Below are positions 1 through 6,175 of a DNA stretch of 13,212 bases, piece after piece; the stretch's first letter is position 1; each line of letters begins with the position of its first letter. The notes below the pieces were generated by a model. It ran no database searches, was not told where the DNA came from, and saw nothing but the letters and a program-made list of their open reading frames with translations. The DNA is from Phycisphaerales bacterium UBA6054. GTDB lineage: Bacteria; Planctomycetota; Phycisphaerae; Phycisphaerales; UBA1924. The position numbers were made by a program, and so were the translations under genes. The stretch covers positions 1 through 13,212 of the forward strand of contig DIYM01000114.1 in assembly GCA_002429045.1 (NCBI GenBank), read 5' to 3'.

Positions 1-131
1 CGGCGGGCGCCGGCGGGCCGGTCCTCGGGGACGACGTCGCGGAGGTGGTCGGTTGGGCGTTGGCGGTCGGGCCGGGGCTCGTCGCCGATCGCGATCCGGA
101 TCGGTGGCGGGTGGGTGACGGTGGTGTGCAT
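1..131 (-). CDS. Unrecognised protein, N-terminal 43 residues (cut by window edge)
   Basis: A minus-strand reading frame starts with ATG at 131 and stays open to the left edge of the window. The start is supported by an AGGAG Shine-Dalgarno sequence (complement of 142-146), 10 nt before the ATG. Nearly every codon ends in G or C, as expected for coding DNA in this genome. The visible N-terminus begins MHTTVTHPPPIRIAIGDE and continues rich in Arg, Asp and Pro, with no signal peptide or membrane segment. I do not recognise a family from 43 residues. It is divergent from the plus-strand gene at 462. The plus-strand frame over the same bases lacks such clear codon bias, so I prefer the minus-strand call. 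Confidence 0.55.
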   Translation of the reverse strand, partial: MHTTVTHPPPIRIAIGDEPRPDRQRPTDHLRDVVPEDRPAGAR

Positions 132-461
132 CAGGACGACACTCCTGAGGTTGTGCAGCGATCGCGCCCGATCAAGCGTGGCCGGTTGCTCGTCCGCTGC
201 GGTGCTCTGAAAGGCCCGACGCGAACGAATGGCCCGCATCGGGGGGTGGCTCGCGGTATGTCGCCCGCTCGCCTGGGAAAGTGGCTAGGTGGCGAGGGTA
301 AGTAACGGACTCGGTGCGGTTCGCGGCCCGGAGAGATCAACACAAGCCGCAACATCCACAAGCTGAGTGACCCAGCCACTACAAAGCCCCCGCGGTCGAC
401 ACTGGCCAGCCGAAAAGCCCCAGGGAACCGCGGATTTCCCAAAGGAAGAGGGGAGGCTGGC
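132..461. other. Divergent intergenic region, no gene recognised
   Basis: This 330-bp stretch lies between the divergent genes starting at 131 (minus) and 462 (plus). Frames on both strands are open in places but show neither the codon bias of the neighbours nor a credible start. I see no tRNA, terminator or long inverted repeat in it. It presumably carries promoters for both flanking genes, but no convincing -35/-10 pair stands out. The only clear element is a purine-rich ribosome-binding stretch at about 445-456, just before the plus-strand start. Confidence 0.4.
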
Positions 462-1043
462 ATGACCGAGAAGAATGGGTGGACCCAAAGCGTGTTGCCC
501 TTGGGACCGTTCGGCGCGCTCGCGCAGATGCCGAATGGAAACCCGCCTCCGTGGCTGGTAGCGCTGGCGTGGGTGCTGGTCGCGTGGATGTTTACGGCCT
601 GGCCGATCGCCTGGGCGATGGTCAATCTATTCGGCAAGGATCACCATGTCAGCCAGGTTCCGGACCCACCCGCGGCGGTCCCCGCGGCGTCGGATGTTCT
701 CGAACTCGAATCCCCGGCGCGTCCGGCTCTGACCGGGCCGGGGAGCGTGCGGCGGGCACCGGTCCTCGGGGCGTGTGATGCGGGACTCGTGGTCGTGGAC
801 GCGGTCATCGATCGTGTCGATCGACTCGACGACGCGGTCGAGCGATTGGGTCGCGGCGTCGATCTTCTCGCCGAGCCCGGCGATCGAAGTGGCGATGCGC
901 CACGCGACGGCCGCGACCACGCATCCGATCGTGAGCATCAGCCCCCAGGATCCATCAGCCTGGGCGAGTCAAAGTCGTTCGTGCATGCCCTCAGTGGTGC
1001 GGGGTTTGATTCAGGAGCTGAGGAGCGAGCACGGAATCTATAA
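462..1043 (+). CDS. Small membrane protein; 3' half doubtful
   Basis: ATG at 462 follows a purine-rich stretch containing GAGGGGAGG at a good distance, which makes this start credible. Residues 1-30 are polar. Residues about 31-56 (starting WLVALAWVLVAWMF) form one clear Trp-rich hydrophobic membrane segment, followed by GKDHH and a Pro/Ala-rich tail. After about residue 65 the frame loses protein-like character and lies antisense to a minus-strand gene (938 to 627) whose codon bias is much stronger. The N-terminal membrane portion is therefore probably real. The C-terminal 120 residues may be read-through of an open antisense frame, or the original stop may have been lost. No family recognised. 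The role could be a small membrane-acting protein, but nothing in the sequence proves it. Confidence 0.45.
   Translation: MTEKNGWTQSVLPLGPFGALAQMPNGNPPPWLVALAWVLVAWMFTAWPIAWAMVNLFGKDHHVSQVPDPPAAVPAASDVLELESPARPALTGPGSVRRAPVLGACDAGLVVVDAVIDRVDRLDDAVERLGRGVDLLAEPGDRSGDAPRDGRDHASDREHQPPGSISLGESKSFVHALSGAGFDSGAEERARNL
627..938 (-). CDS. Small membrane-anchored coiled-coil protein
   Basis: Minus-strand frame of 103 codons with almost all third positions G or C, the strongest coding signal in this part of the window. The first 20 residues (MLTIGCVVAAVAWRIATSIA) are hydrophobic and suit one membrane helix. Residues about 21-55 are heptad-like with alternating acidic and hydrophobic positions (GEKIDAATQSLDRVVESIDT), suggesting a coiled coil. 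The last 45 residues are Arg/Pro-rich. Membrane helix plus short coiled coil is the layout of many phage-associated small proteins (XhlA-like proteins, some holin accessories), but there is no specific match. The frame stays open upstream of ATG 938 to 968, encoding ADGSWGL, which would lengthen the helix, so the true start may be a non-ATG codon. It overlaps the plus-strand frame from 462. Confidence 0.5.
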   Translation of the reverse strand: MLTIGCVVAAVAWRIATSIAGLGEKIDAATQSLDRVVESIDTIDDRVHDHESRITRPEDRCPPHAPRPGQSRTRRGFEFENIRRRGDRRGWVRNLADMVILAE

Positions 1044-1256
1044 ATACATATTTGACAACAACTTGCGGCGCCCGCCCGCAACTCGACAATCCACTCGCAC
1101 CAATCCCGCGTAGAGTCGGGCATGCGTTCATGCCGCCCGGTCTCTCGTTGAGGCCATCCGAGGCAAGGTCTTCGGCTCATCCGCGGCGGCGCAGCGGACT
1201 TGGCGGTGGACCGTCTCATGCCACCGCGCAAGTAAAGTCATCGGGACCGGAGCGCA
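1044..1256. other. Intergenic region with AT-rich patch and hairpin
   Basis: No convincing gene here. Bases 1037-1061 (TATAAATACATATTTGACAA) are strikingly AT-rich in a GC-rich setting and would fit promoter DNA, most simply for the minus-strand gene at 938. However, no well-spaced -35/-10 pair can be named on either strand. The distal part holds the hairpin listed separately at 1198-1233. Confidence 0.35.
1198..1233 (+). promoter_or_regulatory. Long hairpin in the leader of the 95 aa gene
   Basis: ACTTGGCGGTGG (1198-1209) pairs with CCACCGC plus CAAGT (1221-1227 and 1229-1233), giving 12 base pairs with a single bulged G at 1228 and an 11-nt loop. It ends 23 nt before the ATG at 1257. No T-run follows, so it is not a standard terminator. 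It may be a 5' leader structure. Confidence 0.4.
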
Positions 1257-1544
1257 ATGCATGTAATCAACGAAGGCGTCGAAACCATGGTCGACCACCT
1301 GCCCGAAGAGCACGGGGCAAGTGATCATGGGGGCAAACGAAACCAGCGAACATTCGTGCTCGATGCAGCAGATCGGTGTGCCGCTGACTCCGGCCGCACG
1401 CCGGTGACGATCGTCGTCGCCGAGGTGAGAATCGGCAATGCACGCATCAAGATCAGCGACCTGCGAATCACCCCGCGCATGTTGCTGATCGCAGCGGCGA
1501 TCGCCAGCCCAACAGTTTACGACATCCTGAGTCGATTGATCTGA
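1257..1544 (+). CDS. Unrecognised 95 aa protein with hydrophobic C-terminus
   Basis: ATG at 1257 with a GGAG four bases upstream. The N-terminal 45 residues are charged and His-rich (EGVETMVDHLPEEHG). The middle (TPVTIVVAEVRIGNARIKIS) alternates like beta strands. The last 23 residues (RMLLIAAAIASPTVYDIL) are hydrophobic and could be a tail anchor, though two prolines and few long hydrophobic runs make that uncertain. A strong terminator hairpin begins 4 nt after the stop, which supports this as a real, separately transcribed gene. The minus-strand frame from 1839 overlaps its last 77 nt. No family recognised. Confidence 0.6.
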   Translation: MHVINEGVETMVDHLPEEHGASDHGGKRNQRTFVLDAADRCAADSGRTPVTIVVAEVRIGNARIKISDLRITPRMLLIAAAIASPTVYDILSRLI

Positions 1545-1839
1545 ACCAACGCCCCGGCTCCGGCCGGGGCGTTGTTGTCTCTGGTGCCTGCTGGCCGATC
1601 TCGACCGCGGCCTCGGGGTCAACGGTAGTGATGGCGTAGGGCGTCTTCTTGTATGCGGAGCGGGGCGTGGTGCATCCGGTCGCGAGCAGGGCGACGGCGC
1701 CGAGCCCGCGGTGTCGGTCGCACCAGATGTCGAGCGGCAGGCCCTCCTTCGGAGCCCAGACGCGGGGCATGACCGGCCGCCGGATCTCGGCGGTGCCGGC
1801 GTGCCGATCAGCTACCATCGTGAACCATGGACTGGACAT
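1468..1839 (-). CDS. Possible small lipoprotein, start and end uncertain
   Basis: Minus-strand frame with very high G/C at third positions from about 1810 down to 1590, which argues for genuine coding. It contains RHRGLGAVALLATGC: basic residues, a short hydrophobic run and a Cys in a lipobox-like context (L-A-T-G-C, Cys at residue 56 counting from ATG 1839). A normal lipoprotein signal would begin around residue 35-40, but there is no ATG or GTG there in frame, only CTG. The nearest ATG is at 1770. The frame has no stop before the 1548-1573 terminator, whose stem it reads as TTTPRPEPG, and it ends inside the 95 aa gene. The 5' end overlaps the first 13 nt of the divergent gene at 1827. It may be a decayed gene that lost its start and stop. 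Small phage spanin lipoproteins are one possible origin, unproven. Confidence 0.35.
   Translation of the reverse strand: MSSPWFTMVADRHAGTAEIRRPVMPRVWAPKEGLPLDIWCDRHRGLGAVALLATGCTTPRSAYKKTPYAITTVDPEAAVEIGQQAPETTTPRPEPGRWFRSIDSGCRKLLGWRSPLRSATCAG
1548..1573 (+). terminator. Intrinsic terminator of the 95 aa gene
   Basis: AACGCCCCGGC (1548-1558) and GCCGGGGCGTT (1563-1573) form an 11-bp perfect stem with a TCCG tetraloop, followed by GTTGTCTCT. The T-tract is interrupted, so termination may be partial. The stem could also act on the opposite strand. Confidence 0.75.
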
Positions 1840-2336
1840 CGATCGCTGAAACGGCCATCGGGATCTTCGGGGGCGGTGTTCTCACGCTGCTGTCGGCGCT
1901 GTACTTGTTCTCGGTAAAGGACACCCGGGACAAGCAGGCCGCGATCGCCAAGGCGTACGCAGAACTCCTGCTGTACCACTCGAAGTTCAAGGGTGTGATC
2001 GAGCAACTGATCATCGGGGGTGATCTCTCTGACTCTGATGGGTTTCGCGATCTGAACGTCGCTTGGCATGACTGGTGGATCGCAACCGAAGCGGTGCTGC
2101 TGGTCGATCCGTCAGTGCGGAGGATCGAAACACTCAAGGCCTACAAGAAAGAGATCGAGGCCATCCAGCTCGAGATTTCCAGGCTTCCGTTCACGAAAGA
2201 CATGGACAGATCCGCCGAGGCGGAAAAACTGGATGCTTACTACAAGCCTGTCACGGATCACATCAATGTGCTGACAGCGGATGTTCGCAAGAACTGTGTC
2301 GAGCAAACGATCGCCGACATCATCAGCAAGAGCTGA
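1827..2336 (+). CDS. Unrecognised 169 aa membrane-anchored helical protein
   Basis: ATG at 1827. One N-terminal membrane helix is visible at about residues 9-30 (TAIGIFGGGVLTLLSALYLF), followed at once by charged residues (VKDTRDKQ), placing the rest in the cytoplasm by the positive-inside tendency. The remainder is almost entirely predicted helix with mixed charge, including KAYKKEIEAIQLEISRL and a tail AEKLDAYYKPVTDHINVL. There is no Cys-rich or catalytic-looking motif. No Shine-Dalgarno sequence is visible upstream. Codon use is less GC-biased than the minus-strand neighbours. It converges on a relic gene, with 14 nt of overlap at the 3' end. Anchored helical proteins of this size are common as partners in defence or phage-related loci, but I do not recognise a family. 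Confidence 0.75.
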   Translation: MDWTSIAETAIGIFGGGVLTLLSALYLFSVKDTRDKQAAIAKAYAELLLYHSKFKGVIEQLIIGGDLSDSDGFRDLNVAWHDWWIATEAVLLVDPSVRRIETLKAYKKEIEAIQLEISRLPFTKDMDRSAEAEKLDAYYKPVTDHINVLTADVRKNCVEQTIADIISKS

Positions 2337-2590
2337 GCCGCCCGGGCACCGAGTCCATCGGCGTACGCGGCAGCGACTGCTCCCGCGGACTCGCCAACTG
2401 CTCACGCACGCGGGCGATCGCCGCGGCGTCCGCGCCGTCGCGGGCATAGTTCCGGATTGTTGGGTCGTCGGCGACGGCTCTCCGGTGTTTCTCGATACAA
2501 TCGGCGACAGCTCGGCCGCCGTGACCAGGTATGAGTCATCGCTGAGCGTGCGCCTTGATCTGCGGATCGAGCACCGGGGTGTGGTCTCAT
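2323..2590 (-). pseudogene. Frameshifted remnant of a small helical protein
   Basis: On the minus strand, 2535 to 2323 encodes 70 residues with strong GC3 bias (for example CIEKHRRAVADDPTIRNYAR and IARVREQLASPREQSLPR), ending in TGA at 2325-2323. There is no usable start: a TGA at 2538-2536 closes the frame and no ATG or GTG lies near the beginning. The neighbouring minus-strand frame shows coding-like sequence just upstream (SDDSYLVTAAELSPIV, about 2550-2500) and would join after a single-base shift near 2500-2515. The simplest reading is a gene broken by a frameshift and cut short where the plus-strand gene at 2589 begins. Its end overlaps the 169 aa gene by 14 nt. No family recognised. Confidence 0.4.
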
Positions 2591-3347
2591 GAATCGAGTT
2601 CTCTGTCCAGAGTGCGATCCGACAGCTCACATCAACTACATCGCCCCCTTTGTTTACCCCGAAGGTGTACATGTAGAAGACCCGTCCGCTCGGCGTTGCT
2701 CCGAGTGTCAGAGGTACTTCACCGAAGGAGGGGCTGGAGGCGGTGGTGCATTGATCCCTGCTACCACTGAGAGCTCAGTTCAGCACATCGATCCTCCTTC
2801 CCTCCCAACGCCATCGCGGCCGTGCGCGTCGATCCTGATCCTCAAGCGAGGAACACCGCTCAGTGACGAACTCGCGGCCGCCATCTCGTACATCGACAGC
2901 AGGTCCGAGCAGTTCCCGATCTACCTGCTTGGGTACCGGATACAACGCGGCCGACCCGATGACGGCGTACCAGCCCGCTTTCGATACGACGACAGCAGCT
3001 TCGCGGACGACATCAGTTCGATCGAGTCATTCTCGAAACTGAGGTACAACGGATCGACGATGCTGATCATCGGATTCAGTGTTCAGAATGACAGGCGGCG
3101 ATTGGATTTCGGGAAACCCCACGCGACGATCGATCTGTCAGGCATCGAGATTCGAGAGGGGTCGCAGTCCGTGCATGCGATTATCGAGGAGGTCATCCGA
3201 GCCGGGAACTCGCTCGACACACCGGCCGAGATCGCCGGGCAGGTCGCCATCAAGACCGGGTGGCGAACCCTGATCGCGGAGGTTGTATCCAAGGTTCCCA
3301 TGTTCAATCGCCTGGTCCAGCAGCAGCTCTGTTTTCGGATGCACTGA
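2589..3347 (+). CDS. Putative zinc-ribbon protein of unknown function, 252 aa
   Basis: ATG at 2589. Two Cys pairs, CPEC (C6, C9) and CSEC (C37, C40), are spaced as in a treble-clef or zinc-ribbon fold within the first 42 residues, which fixes the start near 2589. A Gly-rich linker (EGGAGGGGA, about 46-54) and a Pro/Ser stretch then lead to a second domain from about residue 82. That domain begins with a hydrophobic strand (CASILILKRG), contains YLLGYRI and STMLIIGFSV, and ends in helices (HAIIEEVIRAGN); the alternation looks alpha/beta, perhaps a vWA-like or Rossmann-like fold, but no diagnostic motif is seen. Base composition is lower in GC than the backbone genes. Its 3' end overlaps the minus-strand gene by 44 nt. 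Function unknown. Confidence 0.75.
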   Translation: MNRVLCPECDPTAHINYIAPFVYPEGVHVEDPSARRCSECQRYFTEGGAGGGGALIPATTESSVQHIDPPSLPTPSRPCASILILKRGTPLSDELAAAISYIDSRSEQFPIYLLGYRIQRGRPDDGVPARFRYDDSSFADDISSIESFSKLRYNGSTMLIIGFSVQNDRRRLDFGKPHATIDLSGIEIREGSQSVHAIIEEVIRAGNSLDTPAEIAGQVAIKTGWRTLIAEVVSKVPMFNRLVQQQLCFRMH

Positions 3348-4188
3348 GCTCTCTAGATTGGTTCGCAGCGAGAACGTCGGCCGTCGCCTGTCCACCGAAT
3401 CGCACAGCAAGGGTGCTGGTTGCTGACCGCTGGTCGTACACGCTTGCGAACGCAGTCGCGAGGTCCCTGATGGCGGCCCTCGCGATGCCGGTCATCCGCA
3501 TGCACTCACCCAACGAACTCTCGAGGTAGGACTTGGACGCCACGTCGCGGTTGTCGAAGAACGCGAAGTGGGTTCTGCGGAATAGCGCGGCCGCGGTGTC
3601 GCTCAGCGTGATCCGATCGATCGATGTGTTGAACGAGCCCTTGAAGACCCCGGCGTACACCGCCCAGCACAGGGCGTTGTTGTTGCCCGTGCCGCGTGCC
3701 CCGGCGCCGGCGCAGTGGAACAGGGTGTTGTCGTTCGTCTGCTGGCTGATCGTCCGGTTGTGGACCGACTGGCCGGAGTGCACGTTGACGCACGCCCCCA
3801 GGTCGTTCCAGGCCCGGATGGTGCGGACCGCCTCGGCCGCGGCGGGTTTGGCGGCGATGCGCGACTGGTTGGCGAGGACATGAGCGGCGTGGTCCCGGTC
3901 GCGCCACCAGTGGCGGAGCCCGCCGGGGTTGGTTGGTGAGCGGTCGTTGCGGCCGCCGTAGAACTGCAGCCAGTGCCACGGCCGCCGATCGAGCCCGTGA
4001 AGCTGGGGACGACTCAAACCAGTGGCGGAAGACTCAGTGTTGTGGATCGCGGGCACGACGACACGCGCGGTTTGGCCGCACGCCTCCGAACTACATCCGC
4101 GTGCACCGGCCGGCGTCGCGTTCAGCAACACCCGGCCGTCCCTACGGCACGCGGACCCGCAAGCCAGTCGCTCACGCGACCAGCACAC
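3304..4188 (-). CDS. Unrecognised protein, up to 294 aa, start uncertain
   Basis: The minus-strand frame is open for 294 codons, and from about 4040 down to 3450 it has very strong GC3 bias and convincing protein character: RRPWHWLQFYGGRNDRS, WWRDRDH, AWNDLGACVNVHSGQSVHNR, a Gly/Asn/Ala-rich stretch GAGARGTGNNNALCWAVYAG, then THFAFFDNRDVASKSYLESS and a helical end. The first 45 residues after ATG 4188 look less like protein, and GTG codons at 4131 or 4056 are alternative starts; none has a good ribosome-binding site. No signal peptide or membrane helix is clear. The Trp/His/Asn-rich core would suit a hydrolase or carbohydrate-active fold, but I cannot name a family. It is divergent from the KAP gene, and its end overlaps the zinc-ribbon gene by 44 nt. 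The last 40 residues have weaker codon bias. Confidence 0.6.
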   Translation of the reverse strand: MCWSRERLACGSACRRDGRVLLNATPAGARGCSSEACGQTARVVVPAIHNTESSATGLSRPQLHGLDRRPWHWLQFYGGRNDRSPTNPGGLRHWWRDRDHAAHVLANQSRIAAKPAAAEAVRTIRAWNDLGACVNVHSGQSVHNRTISQQTNDNTLFHCAGAGARGTGNNNALCWAVYAGVFKGSFNTSIDRITLSDTAAALFRRTHFAFFDNRDVASKSYLESSLGECMRMTGIARAAIRDLATAFASVYDQRSATSTLAVRFGGQATADVLAANQSRELSASENRAAAGPGD

Positions 4189-4266
4189 CTTGCCCGGCGC
4201 GATCGCGGCACCCGTTCCGTGTCAATCTTCACAACTCCATCAAGTGAGCGGGCGCTAGTGTCCTTC

Positions 4267-6156
4267 ATGGCCAAAGCGACGAAGAAGACAAAGGGAGCGA
4301 AAGCGCCCGAGCTCGAGCCGATCCGCCTGCTCGACGACGAGCCGGCGCTGAACTACAGCGAGGACGATCTCGGCGTCAGCCCGTTCGCCCGGGTGATCGC
4401 CGGCGCCGCGATCGGCACGCGCGGGCCTTTCACGATCGGTGTGTACGGCGAATGGGGCCACGGCAAGACCAGCCTGCTCCGCCAGGCGCAGTCCATGATC
4501 GACGAGCACGTCGATCTGAAGTCCGACAACCCGATGGACCAGCCCATCACCGTCTGGTTCAACGCGTGGCAGTACGAGCGCGAAGAGCACCCGGTCGTCT
4601 CCCTGCTGGCGACCATCGCGCTGGCGATCGAGGCCCGCCAGCGCGACATCCTCGAGTCCAAGCACATCAACGAGCGGGACAAGGAGACGGTGCTCAAGGC
4701 CCTTCGCAAATCCGCCCGTGCGCTCCGGGCAATGGCGTACGGCTTCTCCTTCACGGCCGACGCCAAGGTCCCGTTGGTTGGCGGTGTCGAGGTGGCCATG
4801 AACGCCAAGGACATGATCGACCGCTACGACGAGCTCGAGTCCAAGGCGGCCGAACGGGACCCGCTGCTCGCGCAGAGCATGTACTTCAACGCGTTCGAGC
4901 TGCTCAAGAAGCTGGGCGACGACGCCCCGCACATCGTGGTCTTCGTCGACGACCTCGACCGCTGCGACCCTGACCAGGCCATCCGCCTGATCGAGAACAT
5001 CAAGCTCGCGATGGCCCATCCGGGGTTCGTGTTCGCGCTGGCAGTGTCCCGGCGGATCATCGAAGGCCACATCGAGCACCGCTACACAAAGCGGTTCGGC
5101 ATCGACCGCTTCAACGACGGGGCCAGATACCTCGACAAAATCGTCCAGCTCCCGCTCTTCATCCCGTCGCACCGCGACCGTTTCAAGGACTACACGATCA
5201 AGCTGATCGACACCCGCCTGACATGGATCGACGAGGATACGCGGACAATCCTCCGCTCATGCGAACGGGTCCTGACGATCGGGTGCCGGGCCTCGCCACG
5301 CTCGCTCGTCCGTCTTATCAACAACCTGCTTGTCGACATACCGCTCGCGCAGCACTTCAGCATTGTCAGCGACGAAGCCGACTCGATCTCCCACGACGCG
5401 TTCATCCGCTCCGCCGTGATTTCTCGGTGCCTGCGCCTCAGCATCCGACGCGACGACGACTACGACACGCTGTCACGAAACCGTGATCTATGCGACTTTC
5501 TCCACCAGAGGGTCAAATCCGCTCGCGATGTGCACGATGTGCTCAGCGAGTTGGCCAGTAACTCGTCGGACTTCACAGATCCTTCCGGCCGGGTTAAGTC
5601 CATGGCCGAGCGTCTCTGCACGGACGAAGCGTTCGCCGAGTTGCTCGCGGACAAGAGCACCCGTGAATGGCTAAAAAACCATGCGGCCCGCAAGAGTGTC
5701 GATGCCTTCATGGCATCGAGCCGGGAATCTGATTTGCCTGAAGAGCCACAAAAGACCAACACTCTACTAAATGGCAATGATTTGGTATTGCTCATCTCAG
5801 ATCGACAGAAGTCGCTTCTTAAACATGCCCACCGCAAAACTCGCGCAGACAGCCTTGAGGATAGACCTCTTGCAAGGCAGGTCCAGGCTATTGCAAAAAC
5901 TGCTGCTACAGTAATAAAAAGCGAAGCTCAGCGCGGCGATACCAATATGGTAAAGTCGATTCGAGACGCGATTTTACACGAATCAAGCATTCAGCCAGAA
6001 GTGGCATCAGCTATTGTTGTGATTCCGTCCGAAGTACGCAATGATTTAATTTACATACGCAATATGATAGCTGTTTACACTGATACAGACACTGACGTTG
6101 AAACAACAGAGTTAATCACATCAATTGCAAGATCCATAGTTAATGAAAAATCATGA
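4267..6156 (+). CDS. KAP-family P-loop NTPase, 629 aa
   Basis: A STAND/AAA-like NTPase of the KAP class (named for Kidins220/ARMS and the phage-exclusion protein PifA). Residues 58-70 (GVYGEWGHGKTSL) are the Walker A loop with K67. WFNAWQYE at 97-104 is the KAP signature after it. IVVFVDDLDRCDP at 223-235 is Walker B with its acidic pair. The sensor region SRRIIEGHIEHRY and YLDKIVQLPLFIPS (about 288-301) follow as expected. Many KAP proteins carry membrane helices inserted between Walker A and B; here that interval shows none, so this is probably a soluble form. The frame stays open upstream to 3973, but that stretch lacks protein character and KAP homology, so ATG 4267 (or GTG 4258, three codons earlier) is preferred. 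From about residue 475 the DNA becomes AT-rich. Bacterial KAP proteins are often linked to phage exclusion; here that is inference. Confidence 0.9.
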   Translation: MAKATKKTKGAKAPELEPIRLLDDEPALNYSEDDLGVSPFARVIAGAAIGTRGPFTIGVYGEWGHGKTSLLRQAQSMIDEHVDLKSDNPMDQPITVWFNAWQYEREEHPVVSLLATIALAIEARQRDILESKHINERDKETVLKALRKSARALRAMAYGFSFTADAKVPLVGGVEVAMNAKDMIDRYDELESKAAERDPLLAQSMYFNAFELLKKLGDDAPHIVVFVDDLDRCDPDQAIRLIENIKLAMAHPGFVFALAVSRRIIEGHIEHRYTKRFGIDRFNDGARYLDKIVQLPLFIPSHRDRFKDYTIKLIDTRLTWIDEDTRTILRSCERVLTIGCRASPRSLVRLINNLLVDIPLAQHFSIVSDEADSISHDAFIRSAVISRCLRLSIRRDDDYDTLSRNRDLCDFLHQRVKSARDVHDVLSELASNSSDFTDPSGRVKSMAERLCTDEAFAELLADKSTREWLKNHAARKSVDAFMASSRESDLPEEPQKTNTLLNGNDLVLLISDRQKSLLKHAHRKTRADSLEDRPLARQVQAIAKTAATVIKSEAQRGDTNMVKSIRDAILHESSIQPEVASAIVVIPSEVRNDLIYIRNMIAVYTDTDTDVETTELITSIARSIVNEKS

Positions 6157-6161
6157 AATAC

Positions 6162-6175
6162 TGTTGCATTCAACA
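6162..6175 (+). terminator. Weak hairpin after the KAP gene
   Basis: TGTTG-CATT-CAACA, a 5-bp stem with a 4-nt loop, starts 5 nt after the KAP stop. There is no clear T-run, so terminator function is only possible. Confidence 0.25.

Noticed and set aside
19..771. Shared CCGGTCCTCGGGG at about 19-31 and 759-771
   Set aside because: A 13-bp GC-rich match between two coding regions with no extension; likely chance in this composition.
938..1231. 97-codon minus-strand frame ending in TGATG at the start of the 103 aa frame
   Set aside because: The stop-start overlap is tempting as translational coupling, but the frame has poor codon bias and no protein character, and crosses the AT-rich promoter-like patch.
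3973..4266. N-terminal extension of the KAP protein by 98 residues
   Set aside because: The extra residues look like random GC-rich translation, carry no domain, and lie over the divergent minus-strand gene; the KAP homology begins shortly after ATG 4267.
4255..5172. 305-codon minus-strand frame opposite the KAP gene
   Set aside because: Val/Asp/Leu-rich shadow of the KAP coding sequence with no motif.
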